Source of the DNA: Algoriphagus halophilus
Lineage (GTDB): Bacteria; Bacteroidota; Bacteroidia; Cytophagales; Cyclobacteriaceae
Reading direction: 5' to 3'
Assembly: GCF_900129785.1 (NCBI RefSeq)
Contig: NZ_FSRC01000003.1
Coordinates: 1 to 64,000 of the forward strand
Length of the DNA: 64,000 bases
Shown here in pieces: positions 33,082 to 42,685 of this stretch. Both the position numbers and the translations under genes were made by a program. Each line of letters starts with the position of its first letter. The first letter of the stretch is position 1. A model generated the notes under the pieces. It saw only the letters and a program-made list of their open reading frames with translations, made no database searches and had not been told where the DNA came from.

Positions 33082-33923
33082 TTATAAAAGTTTGGGGCTG
33101 TAGGGGATCTTTACCGTCTCCGGGGCCTGAAAATATTATTTATGGAGGGAATACTTCTTGCGTGCAAGTGTTGTACAAGGATACCTGTGTGATCTTGGAC
33201 GGAGGGTCTGGAATTCAAAGATTGGGGAAATTTCTAAACCCAAAAATTAAAGAAGTCCATATCCTTTTAACGCATTTGCACATTGATCATACGATGGGTT
33301 TAGGCTTTTTTCAGCCATTATACCATCCTGATATAACAGTTCATCTTTGGGGCCCTTCTACCGCTGTCGAACCTTTATTGCATAGGCTCAGAAGGTATTT
33401 TTCTCCACCCTTATTTCCCGTAAGGATGAATGAACTTCCCAACCATCCGGTTATTCATGAGATTGATAATTCTGAATTTATGATAGGGGAATTGAAAATC
33501 AAGTCTGAATATATTTGTCATCCTGGCCCAACTTTGGGATTTAGGATTGACGATGGGGAATGTGTATTTACATATCTGCCAGATCACGAACCATTTTTGG
33601 GTTCGGCCAATTTTCCTTACGATCCAGAATGGACCAGTGGATTTGAGCTGGCTAGAAATGCGGATCTATTACTGCATGATGGAGAGTACACTGAAGAAGA
33701 ATATAAAGGTAAAATTGGATGGGGGCACAGCTCAATAGATGGGGCCATCGATTTTGGTCGGCTTTGTGGCGTTCGAAAAATGGGGATTTTTCACCATGAT
33801 CCTTTAAATTCAGATGAGAAGCTGGAAGAAATTTTTAAACAAAGTATGGAGTTTAAAGATCCTCAATTTATTGTCGAACTCTGTAAGGAAGGCAGTGTTT
33901 ATAACTTAGGTGGTGGGGAATAA
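33078..33923 (+). CDS. MBL-fold hydrolase, cyclic-nucleotide phosphodiesterase-like
   Basis: 281 aa. The start IIKVWGCRGSLPSPGPENIIYGGNTSCVQV is typical of the PDE/RNase Z-like branch. Metal ligands sit in THLHIDHTMG, the ICHPGPTLG loop, LLLHDGEYTEEEY and GHSSIDGAI, with FHHDP near the end. Family members hydrolyse phosphodiesters, and several are fused to or paired with PAS domains. One base separates its stop from that of the convergent comM gene. Confidence 0.82.
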   Translation: MIIKVWGCRGSLPSPGPENIIYGGNTSCVQVLYKDTCVILDGGSGIQRLGKFLNPKIKEVHILLTHLHIDHTMGLGFFQPLYHPDITVHLWGPSTAVEPLLHRLRRYFSPPLFPVRMNELPNHPVIHEIDNSEFMIGELKIKSEYICHPGPTLGFRIDDGECVFTYLPDHEPFLGSANFPYDPEWTSGFELARNADLLLHDGEYTEEEYKGKIGWGHSSIDGAIDFGRLCGVRKMGIFHHDPLNSDEKLEEIFKQSMEFKDPQFIVELCKEGSVYNLGGGE

Positions 33924-33924
33924 A

Positions 33925-35463
33925 TCAACCCGCCCACCCTTCTCGGTCTAGACTCCTGTATTGAATGGCTTCGGCGATATGTTCTACTTTTATCTGATCC
34001 GAGTCAGAAATATCTGCTATTGTTCTGGCTACTTTCAAGATTCTATCATAAGCTCTTGCTGATAGCCCAAGTCTTTCCATCGCTGTTTTCAAAAGAATTT
34101 TACCTGCCTCATTGATTTCACAAACTTCTTTCACTTGGTGAGAGGGCATCATCGCATTGCAAAATACTTCCGGATTATCCTTGAAACGTTCTTTTTGACG
34201 CTCCCGACCAATAATTACTCGTTCTCGAATATTTTGACTCGATTCGCTTTTTCGGGTGGAAGTCATTTCTTCAAACTTAACTGGTGTGACTTCTACATGT
34301 AAATCAATTCGATCCAGAAGTGGGCCTGAAACTTTATTCAGGTAACGTTGAACAATCCCTGGGCCACATACACATTCTTTATCAGGGTGATTATAATAAC
34401 CACATGGGCATGGGTTCATACTGGCGATCAACATGAAATTGGCAGGATAATCCACGGAGATCTTTGCTCTAGAAATAGTCACTTTTCGTTCCTCCAAAGG
34501 CTGTCGCATGACCTCCAAAACCGTTCTTTTAAACTCAGGTAATTCATCTAAAAATAAGACCCCATTATGAGCAAGCGAAATCTCTCCAGGTTGCGGGTTT
34601 CCTCCACCACCGACAAGCGCTACATCTGAGATTGTATGATGCGGACTTCGAAATGGTCTTTGTGCAAGCAAACTTCCATTCTTGTCTAATTTTCCTGCCA
34701 CAGAATGTATTTTGGTAGACTCCAATGCTTCTTGCAAGGTCAACGGAGGTAAAATGGAAGGAAGTCTTTTTACCAGCATGGTTTTTCCAGCTCCAGGAGG
34801 GCCAATCATAATCACATTATGACCTCCAGCAGCCGCAATTTCCATGGCACGCTTGATGTTTTCTTGCCCTTGAACATCGGCAAAATCAAATTCGCTTTCA
34901 TTTAACGAATGGTAGAAAATATCTCTGGTATCAGTAACCAAGGGATCTATTTTCAAATCACCTTGTAAAAATTGCGATGCTTCTTCCAGCGTTTTTACTG
35001 GAATGATATCCAGATTATTAACTATGGATGCCTCTTGGGCATTTTCTGAAGGAAGAATGAAACCCTTAAACCCTTTTTTTCGGGCCTCTATAGCAATAGG
35101 CAGTACTCCCTTGATAGTTCTCAACTTACCGTCCAGTGCAAGTTCTCCCATAATGATGTATTGATCAAGTTCAGGAAACTCTACTTGCTCTGATGCTTGT
35201 AGAATCCCCATCGCAATAGGCAAATCATAGTAAGAGCCTTCTTTTCTAATGTCTGCTGGAGCCAAATTGATGACTACCTTTTGTCGGGGCATTCTGTATC
35301 CAAAATATTTAAGTGCAGATTCTACACGCTGCTGCGATTCTTTGACTGCAGAATCAGGTAACCCTACCATGTAAAAACTGGTCCCCTGTCCCACATTTAC
35401 TTCGATCGTAATCAGGTTTGCATCTACGCCAGAGACTGCACTTCCAAAAGTTTTTGCTACCAT
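33925..35463 (-). CDS. comM: YifB/ComM-family Mg-chelatase-like AAA+ ATPase
   Basis: 512 aa, standard length. The N-terminal Lon-like fold (VDANLITIEVNVGQGTSFYMVGLPD) precedes the AAA+ core with Walker A GPPGAGKTMLVKRLPSILPP and Walker B GVLFLDELPEF. A cysteine-rich stretch (MNPCPCGYYNHPDKECVCG) and the C-terminal Mg-chelatase lid follow. ComM is a hexameric helicase that extends branch migration during natural transformation. No competence genes lie nearby. Confidence 0.93.
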   Translation of the reverse strand: MVAKTFGSAVSGVDANLITIEVNVGQGTSFYMVGLPDSAVKESQQRVESALKYFGYRMPRQKVVINLAPADIRKEGSYYDLPIAMGILQASEQVEFPELDQYIIMGELALDGKLRTIKGVLPIAIEARKKGFKGFILPSENAQEASIVNNLDIIPVKTLEEASQFLQGDLKIDPLVTDTRDIFYHSLNESEFDFADVQGQENIKRAMEIAAAGGHNVIMIGPPGAGKTMLVKRLPSILPPLTLQEALESTKIHSVAGKLDKNGSLLAQRPFRSPHHTISDVALVGGGGNPQPGEISLAHNGVLFLDELPEFKRTVLEVMRQPLEERKVTISRAKISVDYPANFMLIASMNPCPCGYYNHPDKECVCGPGIVQRYLNKVSGPLLDRIDLHVEVTPVKFEEMTSTRKSESSQNIRERVIIGRERQKERFKDNPEVFCNAMMPSHQVKEVCEINEAGKILLKTAMERLGLSARAYDRILKVARTIADISDSDQIKVEHIAEAIQYRSLDREGWAG

Positions 35464-35810
35464 AATTAAAAATGAAAAGTTTCTTTTATTTAATATACAT
35501 GTTTAGTTGAATTAAATCTTTATTTTCAAGGGGTTTCATTGATTTAGCCTAAAACCAAACCCTCATTGTGTAAAAATGATGAATACGAAGGTCAGTCCGA
35601 TTTTAGTGATGTTTCTCAATAGATTGAGATGTAGATTTTTGTTGTTTTCATTACCGAAAAAATAAAGAGTTTAGTTTGAAAGAGCTTCATGGATGGTGGG
35701 TGAATTTAGTGGTTTGGGATTAATGTTGCCCAATTTTCAAGTTAAATGCAACTGCAATTTTATTATTGGAAAACAGTAAGTCTAAGGAGATAAGAAAAAT
35801 AGATTGCAAT
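35464..35810. other. Gene-free intergenic region
   Basis: AT-rich. It contains only very short frames and no recognisable RNA or repeat. It includes the comM promoter on its left side, but no clean TAnnTTTG element was found. Confidence 0.4.
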
Positions 35811-35841
35811 AAAAAAGGAAACCTTATAGGTCTCCTTTTTT
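35811..35841 (-). terminator. Terminator after the two-helix membrane protein gene
   Basis: AAAAAAGGAaACCT / AGGTcTCCTTTTTT, a long stem with one mismatch, T-rich on both strands. Confidence 0.8.
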
Positions 35842-35865
35842 ATTGATTTTTTTAAGGATTGAATC

Positions 35866-36231
35866 CTATTCCGTAAAATTTTGTCTTGGTTTAATTCCTG
35901 AGCTGTCAGGATCCGTTGGTTTTGGTTCTTTACTTTTAGGTGTACTTGGAGTATCCGGATGTTCTAAGTCATATAGCTTGGCTTTCAGTTTGTTCATTTC
36001 GACTTCTTTTTTTGAAAGCTGGTCTGACTGGCTTTTCATAGCGAAATACGCTCCTGCCCAAGTGAGAAGAACCAATACTAATCCTGCTAGAAATATTTTG
36101 ACAAGGCCATCAGAAGTGATTTCTTCCATTCCAAACATGCTCCCTAGCGTGTTGAATGCCATAAAAAAGATGAGATATGCCACGAAAAAGATCAGCAGTG
36201 CTATTTGGGCAAATTGATGGAATTTCTTCAT
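35866..36231 (-). CDS. Small two-helix membrane protein of unknown function
   Basis: 121 aa. Two membrane helices (about 7-30 and 46-66) are followed by a short coiled-coil stretch (SQSDQLSKKEVEMNKLKAKLYDLE). The tail is low-complexity Pro/Ser/Lys (TPSTPKSKEPKPTDPDSS). No named family is recognised. It is 26 bases downstream of an MsbA-type exporter gene and probably in its operon. Confidence 0.65.
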   Translation of the reverse strand: MKKFHQFAQIALLIFFVAYLIFFMAFNTLGSMFGMEEITSDGLVKIFLAGLVLVLLTWAGAYFAMKSQSDQLSKKEVEMNKLKAKLYDLEHPDTPSTPKSKEPKPTDPDSSGIKPRQNFTE

Positions 36232-36257
36232 TTCAACTAATATTTTTTACGAATATA

Positions 36258-38090
36258 CTAAACCGACTGTATACTGGAAAGTTTCTGGTAAAGCCCTTCT
36301 TGTTCAATCAGTTCAAGATGAGTTCCTCTCTGAACAATTTCTCCTCTTTCAATAACTAGAATTTCGTCTGCATGTTGAATAGTACTGAGTCGATGTGCAA
36401 TTACCAATGTCGTTCTGTTGGACATTAATTTAGTAAGCGCCTCCTGTACTAATAACTCTGATTCAGAATCCAAAGCAGATGTCGCCTCATCCAAAATCAA
36501 GATAGGAGGATTCTTTAATACGGCTCTTGCAATGCTGACACGTTGACGTTGGCCCCCTGACAGCTTGGAACCTCGCTCTCCAATTGAAGTCTGATAGCCG
36601 TTTTCCAATTGGGAAATAAATTGGTGGGCATTGGCAATTTTTGCAGCTTCGATTACCTGCTGCTCAGTCGCATTTTCAATCCCAAACGCTATGTTATTGT
36701 AAACAGAATCATTGAAGAGAATTGATTCTTGCGTAACAATTCCCATCAACGCTCGGAGGTCTTCTAGCTTAAACTTTTTGAGATCATTGCCATCTAGTAA
36801 TATTTGTCCCTCACTTGGGTCATAAAACCGTGGCACCAGATCTGCAATTGTAGATTTTCCACCTCCTGATGGACCTACTAAGGCAATGGTTTTCCCTCTT
36901 TCTAATTTAAAATTGATGTTTTTGAGGACCAATTGATCTTGGTAGGCAAAGCTTACCTTCTGGAAAGAAATTTCTTTTTCAAAGGAGTTTAAAGTCAGGG
37001 CTGGTTCTGCAGAATTTATCTGAGGAGGGGTATCCACTACTTCAAAAATTCTTTCTGCAGAAGCAATGCCTCTTTGAATACTGCTGACTGCTCTTGAAAT
37101 TTCTTTGGCTGGATTGAGTACTTGGGTGAAAATGATGATATAGGTAATAAAATCACTGGCTCCCAATTGTGAATTACCACTCAAAACCAAACTTCCCCCA
37201 TATACCAAGATACCCGCAACTACTGTGACACCCAAGAATTGGGAAATTGGAGAGGCCAATTCATTTTTACGGGCCATATTAATATTGACACCTGAGTAGT
37301 AATCTGTTTCTCGGTCAAATTTCTTTTCCATGAAGTTTTCCGCATTAAATGCTTTGATCACTCGCATACCACCTAAGGACTCGTCCAAAATATTGACCAG
37401 TCTGCCTAAGGATTGTTGGCTTTCTACCGCCTTCTTTTTTAACCTTCTGGTGATCCCACCAATAATGGCTCCGGTGATTGGGATAATTAGAATGGTAAAA
37501 AAAGTAAGCTTGGCAGACATGAAAAATAATACGCTGAAATACAAAATGATGGTCACAGGTTCTCTAAATACCACTCTTAAAGACTGGACAATGGTGTTTT
37601 CAACCTCTTGTACATCATTGGTCATCTTGGACATTAAATCTCCTTTACGCTCATTGGAGAAATAACCGATATGCAATTGACTTACGTGGTTGAAGATATC
37701 CATCCTCATCTTTTTTATCACAATCGCTCTTACTTTGGCAAGCACCACTCCCGATAAATAAGTAAAGAGGTTAGATAAGAATACCGATACTACAATAATA
37801 ATACAGACATAAAAGAGTGTGCCAAGTTTGCCAAACTCCTCGGCTACCTGCAGGAAGTTGTAATTGAATAAATGGGTGAAATATTCAATTGAAAAACTAA
37901 AATCTGGCTTTTGTTGATAGGCAGACAACACTTCTGGGTCCACTTGTTCAAAGATTACATCAAACAGAGGCTTGAGGAGCGTGAAATTGAGTAACCCAAA
38001 TACAATGGATAGAAATGCGTAGATAATATAAATCGGAACAAACCTTCCATAAGGCTTGGCATAGGCCAATATCCGCAGGTATGTTTTCAT
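36258..38090 (-). CDS. MsbA-type ABC lipid exporter
   Basis: 610 aa. Six membrane helices occupy about residues 20-330. The ATPase follows with Walker A GPSGGGKST near 402, the Q-loop GIVTQESILFND, signature LSGGQRQRVSIARA, Walker B ILILDEATSALDSESE and VIAHRLSTIQ. It fits the Bacteroidetes MsbA-like group that flips lipid A core or other lipids across the inner membrane. The canonical signature contrasts with the LSVGQ form of the exporter at 24-26 kb. Its neighbours are a Wzi-like outer-membrane gene and a small membrane protein. Confidence 0.9.
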   Translation of the reverse strand: MKTYLRILAYAKPYGRFVPIYIIYAFLSIVFGLLNFTLLKPLFDVIFEQVDPEVLSAYQQKPDFSFSIEYFTHLFNYNFLQVAEEFGKLGTLFYVCIIIVVSVFLSNLFTYLSGVVLAKVRAIVIKKMRMDIFNHVSQLHIGYFSNERKGDLMSKMTNDVQEVENTIVQSLRVVFREPVTIILYFSVLFFMSAKLTFFTILIIPITGAIIGGITRRLKKKAVESQQSLGRLVNILDESLGGMRVIKAFNAENFMEKKFDRETDYYSGVNINMARKNELASPISQFLGVTVVAGILVYGGSLVLSGNSQLGASDFITYIIIFTQVLNPAKEISRAVSSIQRGIASAERIFEVVDTPPQINSAEPALTLNSFEKEISFQKVSFAYQDQLVLKNINFKLERGKTIALVGPSGGGKSTIADLVPRFYDPSEGQILLDGNDLKKFKLEDLRALMGIVTQESILFNDSVYNNIAFGIENATEQQVIEAAKIANAHQFISQLENGYQTSIGERGSKLSGGQRQRVSIARAVLKNPPILILDEATSALDSESELLVQEALTKLMSNRTTLVIAHRLSTIQHADEILVIERGEIVQRGTHLELIEQEGLYQKLSSIQSV

Positions 38091-38144
38091 GTAAGTAAAT
38101 CCTGAAAATAAGCTCGCAAGTTACGGAATTTCCTGCGGCATACT

Positions 38145-39845
38145 TTAGTAATTGTAATCCGGTCTAATGAAGTTCCATCGAAATGCTAATTGAAGGTAGT
38201 TATTGGTAGCTGGCGCATCCAAATCCTGGGCAGTCCTTCTTCTCCAAGTATGGGAAGCATCGATAAAGAAATTATGCTTTAACATGTAGGAAGCATTCAG
38301 ATGAGTTTGCACCACTTTATTTTCAATTCCCTGACCAATTTCATTCCCAAACAATCCCGTTGGGCTACCCTCTAACCTGTTTTTTAGCACATCTCCACCC
38401 CAATTAGTTTCTTCATCCGGATCAGCTCCATACAATTGGTACATGCTTTGAAAAGTAAGACTTAATCTAGGAAGGGGTTGGTAACGTATGATTCCAAGCA
38501 TTTCTCGAAAATTGGCGCCACGGGGATGTGTCAATGGAGTTCGCCAGTTACTATAGGATTGATAATCGTTTTTCTCCTGGAATGTGTATGGTCTTGCAGA
38601 GTTGAATTCTAATTGAAGGTCTAAGTTTGAAACTTTCAGTAAGTCGTAATACTTCAAACCTGCCTGAATTCCATATTTATTTCTTTTGGACCCTTTTCCA
38701 TCTTGTCCAAAAAACTCTGAGAAAACGAATTCATCCAAAGCAAATTGACCATAAACCTGCATGCCTGGATAGAAATTCCATTTGCCATCCAATCCCAGCA
38801 TTACTTTGTCTGGAGTGCCCAGGGATTGCTCTACCCAGCGGTAAAAGACGATTGGGTTGAAATAATTGAAATCAGCTTGGTCGGTCATGACAGATTCAAA
38901 GAACCCTAGATTGGCGTTTTTGCCGATGTTGAATCCCAGGCGGTGGAAGGAAAACCATTTTTGAGGATACCTTCCGTCCGTAGGTCTACCTCGATCATAA
39001 TCTACATCAGCTGTCATTTGCGTCCAGATATTCGTCAACTGAAATTTCCATATTCGGGTATTGAACTTGACAAACATGTAGGGATTAGAAAAGTCCGAGA
39101 GTAGAAAGGATCTATAGCCTTCTCCGATAAAGTTGCGATCATGGCCTACTTCGATTTCAATATGCTTGGTGATATTGAAACTGACGTGGCCCAATGCAGA
39201 GAAGTAACTGTAGCCATTGGTATTGTATTGTTTCCAAAAACCTTCCCCTGGCACAGCTCCATTGTGGAGGGCGTACCCTTTGACCCACGTTGGGAAAAAT
39301 GCTTCTGAAGAAGTGAAATAGGTATAGAACCCTACCTTTTTGTCAATAGACCCTCTCAATACTACCCCCCTAGAGAGGCGATTTGGGTTTTGATCGTTAT
39401 CTGGTTCGAACCCCCCGTTCAAGTAAATCACAGGACTTACATGAATGTCAAAATCTTCACTATAATAGTGTGCAAAGTCTCCAGGTCTTCTATACAGAGT
39501 TTTCAAAAAAGGCTTTTTTGACTCTGGGGTTTCCCGATCGATAAATTCCCAATTATCCTGACTTAGGTAGGCCAAATTAAATTCATCCGATCTGGACTGA
39601 ATAACCTCCGAATTTGCAATGCTATCTAAATACTTGGCGACATCATCCCTTCGGTAGGGTTTGGTAGCCGTGTGAAAGAACGAATTATTTTTGCCCTGAA
39701 GGATTTGATACCGATCTATTAGATGATAATAATCTCGGTCAAACGGGATGTAAGACCCTTGTGCAGATGCCAAAAAAGGAGAAGAAATAAGACAAATCAG
39801 GATAATCCAAAAGAGTCCAGTCGATCTAAGTAGTTTTTTTTGCAT
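38145..39845 (-). CDS. Wzi-like capsule assembly / outer-membrane barrel protein
   Basis: 566 aa with signal peptide ending near LASAQG. After a 100-residue periplasmic part, strands typical of Wzi follow: IEIEVGHDRNFIGEGYRSFLLSDFSNPYMF, FHRLGFNIGKNANLGFFESV, FNYFNPIVFYRWVEQSLG. The C-terminus LQLAFRWNFIRPDYNY is a barrel end. Wzi is an 18-strand lectin barrel that anchors capsule polysaccharide at the cell surface. Gene order next to an MsbA-type exporter supports a surface-glycan role. Confidence 0.85.
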   Translation of the reverse strand: MQKKLLRSTGLFWIILICLISSPFLASAQGSYIPFDRDYYHLIDRYQILQGKNNSFFHTATKPYRRDDVAKYLDSIANSEVIQSRSDEFNLAYLSQDNWEFIDRETPESKKPFLKTLYRRPGDFAHYYSEDFDIHVSPVIYLNGGFEPDNDQNPNRLSRGVVLRGSIDKKVGFYTYFTSSEAFFPTWVKGYALHNGAVPGEGFWKQYNTNGYSYFSALGHVSFNITKHIEIEVGHDRNFIGEGYRSFLLSDFSNPYMFVKFNTRIWKFQLTNIWTQMTADVDYDRGRPTDGRYPQKWFSFHRLGFNIGKNANLGFFESVMTDQADFNYFNPIVFYRWVEQSLGTPDKVMLGLDGKWNFYPGMQVYGQFALDEFVFSEFFGQDGKGSKRNKYGIQAGLKYYDLLKVSNLDLQLEFNSARPYTFQEKNDYQSYSNWRTPLTHPRGANFREMLGIIRYQPLPRLSLTFQSMYQLYGADPDEETNWGGDVLKNRLEGSPTGLFGNEIGQGIENKVVQTHLNASYMLKHNFFIDASHTWRRRTAQDLDAPATNNYLQLAFRWNFIRPDYNY

Positions 39846-39956
39846 TGGATTAAAGCTAAAAAAAGCGGATGATTCTTAAATAAAGAGAGTATTTTTGAAT
39901 TTCGAAGCCAAAGATCCTAGTTTTTAATAATTCATTTAGAAATACTTTAGAAAGAT

Positions 39957-39987
39957 TTTGTGGATTTTCTGAAAAAGGGTAACTTTG
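39957..39987 (+). promoter_or_regulatory. Bacteroidetes housekeeping promoter for rpmE2
   Basis: TTTG (39957-39960), a 19-base spacer and TAACTTTG (39980-39987) match both the -33 and -7 elements with the ideal spacing. The leader to the ATG at 40027 would be about 35 bases. Confidence 0.7.
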
Positions 39988-40026
39988 TGCCTCATTTGAA
40001 AAAGGTACAATAAAACTAACGATACA

Positions 40027-40275
40027 ATGAAAGCCGATATTCATCCAAACTACAGAGACGTGGTTTTCTACGACACTTCTAGCGAGTTCAAGTTTTTGAC
40101 CAAGTCAACTATCGAAACTAACGAAACCATCGTTTGGGAAGATGGTAATGAATACCCTGTATATAAAATTGAAGTGAGTTCTCAATCTCATCCATTCTAT
40201 ACTGGTAAGAAAATGATGCTTGATACAGCTGGTAGAGTTGAGAAATTCAACAGAAGATACGCTCAGAAGAAGTAA
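40027..40275 (+). CDS. rpmE2: 50S ribosomal protein L31, type B
   Basis: 82 aa. [39 protein letters not shown] and the basic end are diagnostic. The CxxC zinc motif of type A L31 is missing, so this is the zinc-independent form. It has a clean upstream promoter and a strong downstream terminator, making it a single-gene transcript. Confidence 0.96.
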   Translation: MKADIHPNYRDVVFYDTSSEFKFLTKSTIETNETIVWEDGNEYPVYKIEVSSQSHPFYTGKKMMLDTAGRVEKFNRRYAQKK

Positions 40276-40294
40276 TTCTCCTGCGACACATTCT

Positions 40295-40333
40295 AAAAAG
40301 TCTTCCGGAGCATGGATTCCGGGAGACTTTTTT
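40295..40333 (+). terminator. Intrinsic terminator after rpmE2
   Basis: A 15-bp stem with one wobble (AAAAAGTCTTCCGGA / TCCGGGAGACTTTTT) ending in T residues. It overlaps the leader of the next gene. Confidence 0.9.
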
Positions 40334-40344
40334 ATTTTTGCCCC

Positions 40345-41541
40345 ATGGATAACTTGTTATTATTTGATGATCCGGCGATTCGGGGATCACTACTCCCTTT
40401 TACTTTTACCAGGCCGGTGGCAGATATCCGAGTGGGGATATTAAAAATCTCAGAAAAATGGAGAGTCCATTTAGGCGCTGAGATATCTTACCTTACCCAG
40501 AAATACCTCAAAGACAGGTTTCAAAGAAAACCAGGTACGCAACTTGCCATTAATGGAGCCTGGCTTCCTAATGAGCAAGCAATAGCCTGTTTGAAACAAT
40601 TGAAAGAAAATCAGGCTTTGTTCTTTGGTAAAACTCTATTGGCGTCTTATATCGGTGAAACTGAGAAGAACCTAGATTCAGCCAAGGAGAAAGAGGCTAT
40701 TCAGTTGGATTTTGATCCTGTTCTGATTCAGAAAAGCAGTACTATCTTTCAGTTGAACGGTGCTGAAATTGCCTCGGATTTTAAGCTGATTACGGAAGGG
40801 AGGGAGTCTGCTTTAATTACAGACCCTCATACAAAGGTCTATGCCCCTGAAAATATATTTATTGAACCAGGAGCAGTCATAAGAGCTGCGGTGTTAAATG
40901 CAGAGAATGGTCCGATTTATATTGGGAAAAATACAGAGATCCAGGAAGGTTCTTTAATTCGTGGTCCGTTTGCTCTTTGTGAAGGTTCTACAGTGAACAT
41001 GGGGGCAAAATTGAGAGGAGATACGACCGTGGGTCCCTTTTCAAAAGTGGGAGGTGAAATCTCCAATTCTGTGATCTTTGGTTACAGTAATAAAGGGCAT
41101 GAAGGATTTTTGGGAAATTCTGTCATTGGAGAGTGGTGTAATTTAGGAGCAGATACCAATACCAGTAACCTGAAAAATAATTATGCATCCGTCAAGATTT
41201 GGGATTATACCAAAGGAAGCTTCGCAGATACAGGATTACAGTTTTGTGGATTGATGATGGGGGATCATGCCAAATCTGGGATAAACACCATGTTTAATAC
41301 GGGAACTGTAGTAGGGGTTGGGGCCAATATTTTCGGAGGTGGATATCCCCGAAACTTTATTCCTTCCTTTTCTTGGGGAGGAAGAGAGGGCATGTCTACT
41401 TACCAGTTCCATAAATTTAAAGAGACTGCTATTGCTGTGATGGCAAGAAGAAAGGTAGAATGGACAAAAAAAGATGAAGAAATTCTTCATTGGATTTTTG
41501 AATTAACCAAAACCTATAGAATTTGGGAAACTTCTTCCTGA
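40345..41541 (+). CDS. Alternative Bacteroidetes GlmU-type bifunctional protein
   Basis: 398 aa from ATG 40345 (MDNLLLFDDPAIRGSLLPFTFTRPVADIRVG); a longer frame begins inside the terminator. The N-terminal half resembles a divergent nucleotidyltransferase. The C-terminal half is a left-handed beta-helix with hexapeptide repeats (YIGKNTEIQEGSLIRGPFALCEGSTVNMGAKLRGDTTVG, abbreviated here by its turns) and GHEGFLGNSVIGEWCNLGADT. It matches the alternative GlmU family proposed to make UDP-GlcNAc in Bacteroidetes. First gene of a seven-gene rightward operon. Confidence 0.87.
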   Translation: MDNLLLFDDPAIRGSLLPFTFTRPVADIRVGILKISEKWRVHLGAEISYLTQKYLKDRFQRKPGTQLAINGAWLPNEQAIACLKQLKENQALFFGKTLLASYIGETEKNLDSAKEKEAIQLDFDPVLIQKSSTIFQLNGAEIASDFKLITEGRESALITDPHTKVYAPENIFIEPGAVIRAAVLNAENGPIYIGKNTEIQEGSLIRGPFALCEGSTVNMGAKLRGDTTVGPFSKVGGEISNSVIFGYSNKGHEGFLGNSVIGEWCNLGADTNTSNLKNNYASVKIWDYTKGSFADTGLQFCGLMMGDHAKSGINTMFNTGTVVGVGANIFGGGYPRNFIPSFSWGGREGMSTYQFHKFKETAIAVMARRKVEWTKKDEEILHWIFELTKTYRIWETSS

Positions 41542-41553
41542 ATAAATTAAACC

Positions 41554-42684
41554 ATGCTATTTGCTGATATTCCGGGTTTACCCGAGACCAAAGAAAATCT
41601 GATCAATGCTGTCAAAAACAATCATTTGGCACATGCATTACTTTTTCATGGGCCCGAAGGCTCTGCAAGCTTGACCATGGCATTGGCGCTTTCTACTTAT
41701 TTGTTTTGTCAGAATCCAGGTGAGAAAGATTCCTGTGGAGAATGCTCCTATTGCAAAAGGATGGAAAAATTAATTGTTCCGGACTTGAACTTTGCATTTC
41801 CTTCTATTTCAAAAGATAAAGAAGGAGAAGAGGATGAGAAAAATAATGAACTGGCCAATTGGAGGACTTTTGCATTGGAACAGCCATATGGCAACATGCA
41901 TGACTTTATATACTTTAATGGTTTTGAGAAGAAACAATTAAATATCTCGAAAGGCGCAGCCAGAAAGATCATTCAGTCTTTGTCTTTGATGTCTTTTGAA
42001 GGAGGGTATAAAGTGATGTTGATTTGGGGAGTTGAGTATCTACACCCTTCGGCAGCCAATTCTCTTTTGAAAATTATTGAGGAACCGCCTGCAAAAACTG
42101 TGTTTATGCTGGTTACTTCTCAACCAGACCAATTGCTGACCACCATTCTGTCCAGGACTCAAAAGGTAATGGTAAGAGCCTTTTCTGATGAAGAGGTAAA
42201 AAATCATTTGGTGGAATCCGGGCAGTGTGAAAGTAAATTGGCGGAGCAAATATCCATGCTGGCTGATGGCGATTTAAGAGCTGCCTATCGCTTAGTCAAT
42301 GAGGTGGAGGATGAACAGGTAAGCAAAATAAGAGAATGGTTTCTACTGTGCTACAGCAAGAAATTAAAGGACTTGTTTGAACTGGCTGACAACTTCCATA
42401 AAATTGACAAAGAGGCTCAGAAATCTATGATCCTTACTGGTTTGAATGTATTGAGAGAAATTATGCTCAAGAACTTCAGTTTGGAGGAACTGCTGAGAAC
42501 GACAGGAGAAGATCGTGGTTTTATTGAAAAAATTTCCGGAAGAGTCCTTAAGGAAACCCATGTGATGGAGTTGTACGAATCTTTCAATGAGGCCCACTAT
42601 CATTTGGAACGTAATGGGAATGCCAAAATGATATTTACTGACCTTTCTATGAAAGTTTTGCTTTCAATGGCAAAAACCAGTTAA
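41554..42684 (+). CDS. holB: DNA polymerase III delta-prime subunit
   Basis: 376 aa. The AAA+ clamp-loader fold has HAxLFHGPEGSASLTMALALS (a degenerate P-loop as usual for delta-prime), a zinc site CGECSYCKRM near 66-75, then LIWGVEYLHPSAANSLLKIIEEPPAKTVF and LTTILSRTQKV (the SRC-like arginine region). It helps load the beta clamp onto DNA. It begins 12 bases after the GlmU-type gene and ends 1 base before the RimB-like gene. Confidence 0.9.
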   Translation: MLFADIPGLPETKENLINAVKNNHLAHALLFHGPEGSASLTMALALSTYLFCQNPGEKDSCGECSYCKRMEKLIVPDLNFAFPSISKDKEGEEDEKNNELANWRTFALEQPYGNMHDFIYFNGFEKKQLNISKGAARKIIQSLSLMSFEGGYKVMLIWGVEYLHPSAANSLLKIIEEPPAKTVFMLVTSQPDQLLTTILSRTQKVMVRAFSDEEVKNHLVESGQCESKLAEQISMLADGDLRAAYRLVNEVEDEQVSKIREWFLLCYSKKLKDLFELADNFHKIDKEAQKSMILTGLNVLREIMLKNFSLEELLRTTGEDRGFIEKISGRVLKETHVMELYESFNEAHYHLERNGNAKMIFTDLSMKVLLSMAKTS

Positions 42685-42685
42685 A

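Noticed and set aside
35560..35670. Short frame of about 29 residues beginning MMNTKVSPILVMF in the 35.5 kb gap
   Set aside because: Too short, with no ribosome-binding signal or family resemblance; likely chance.
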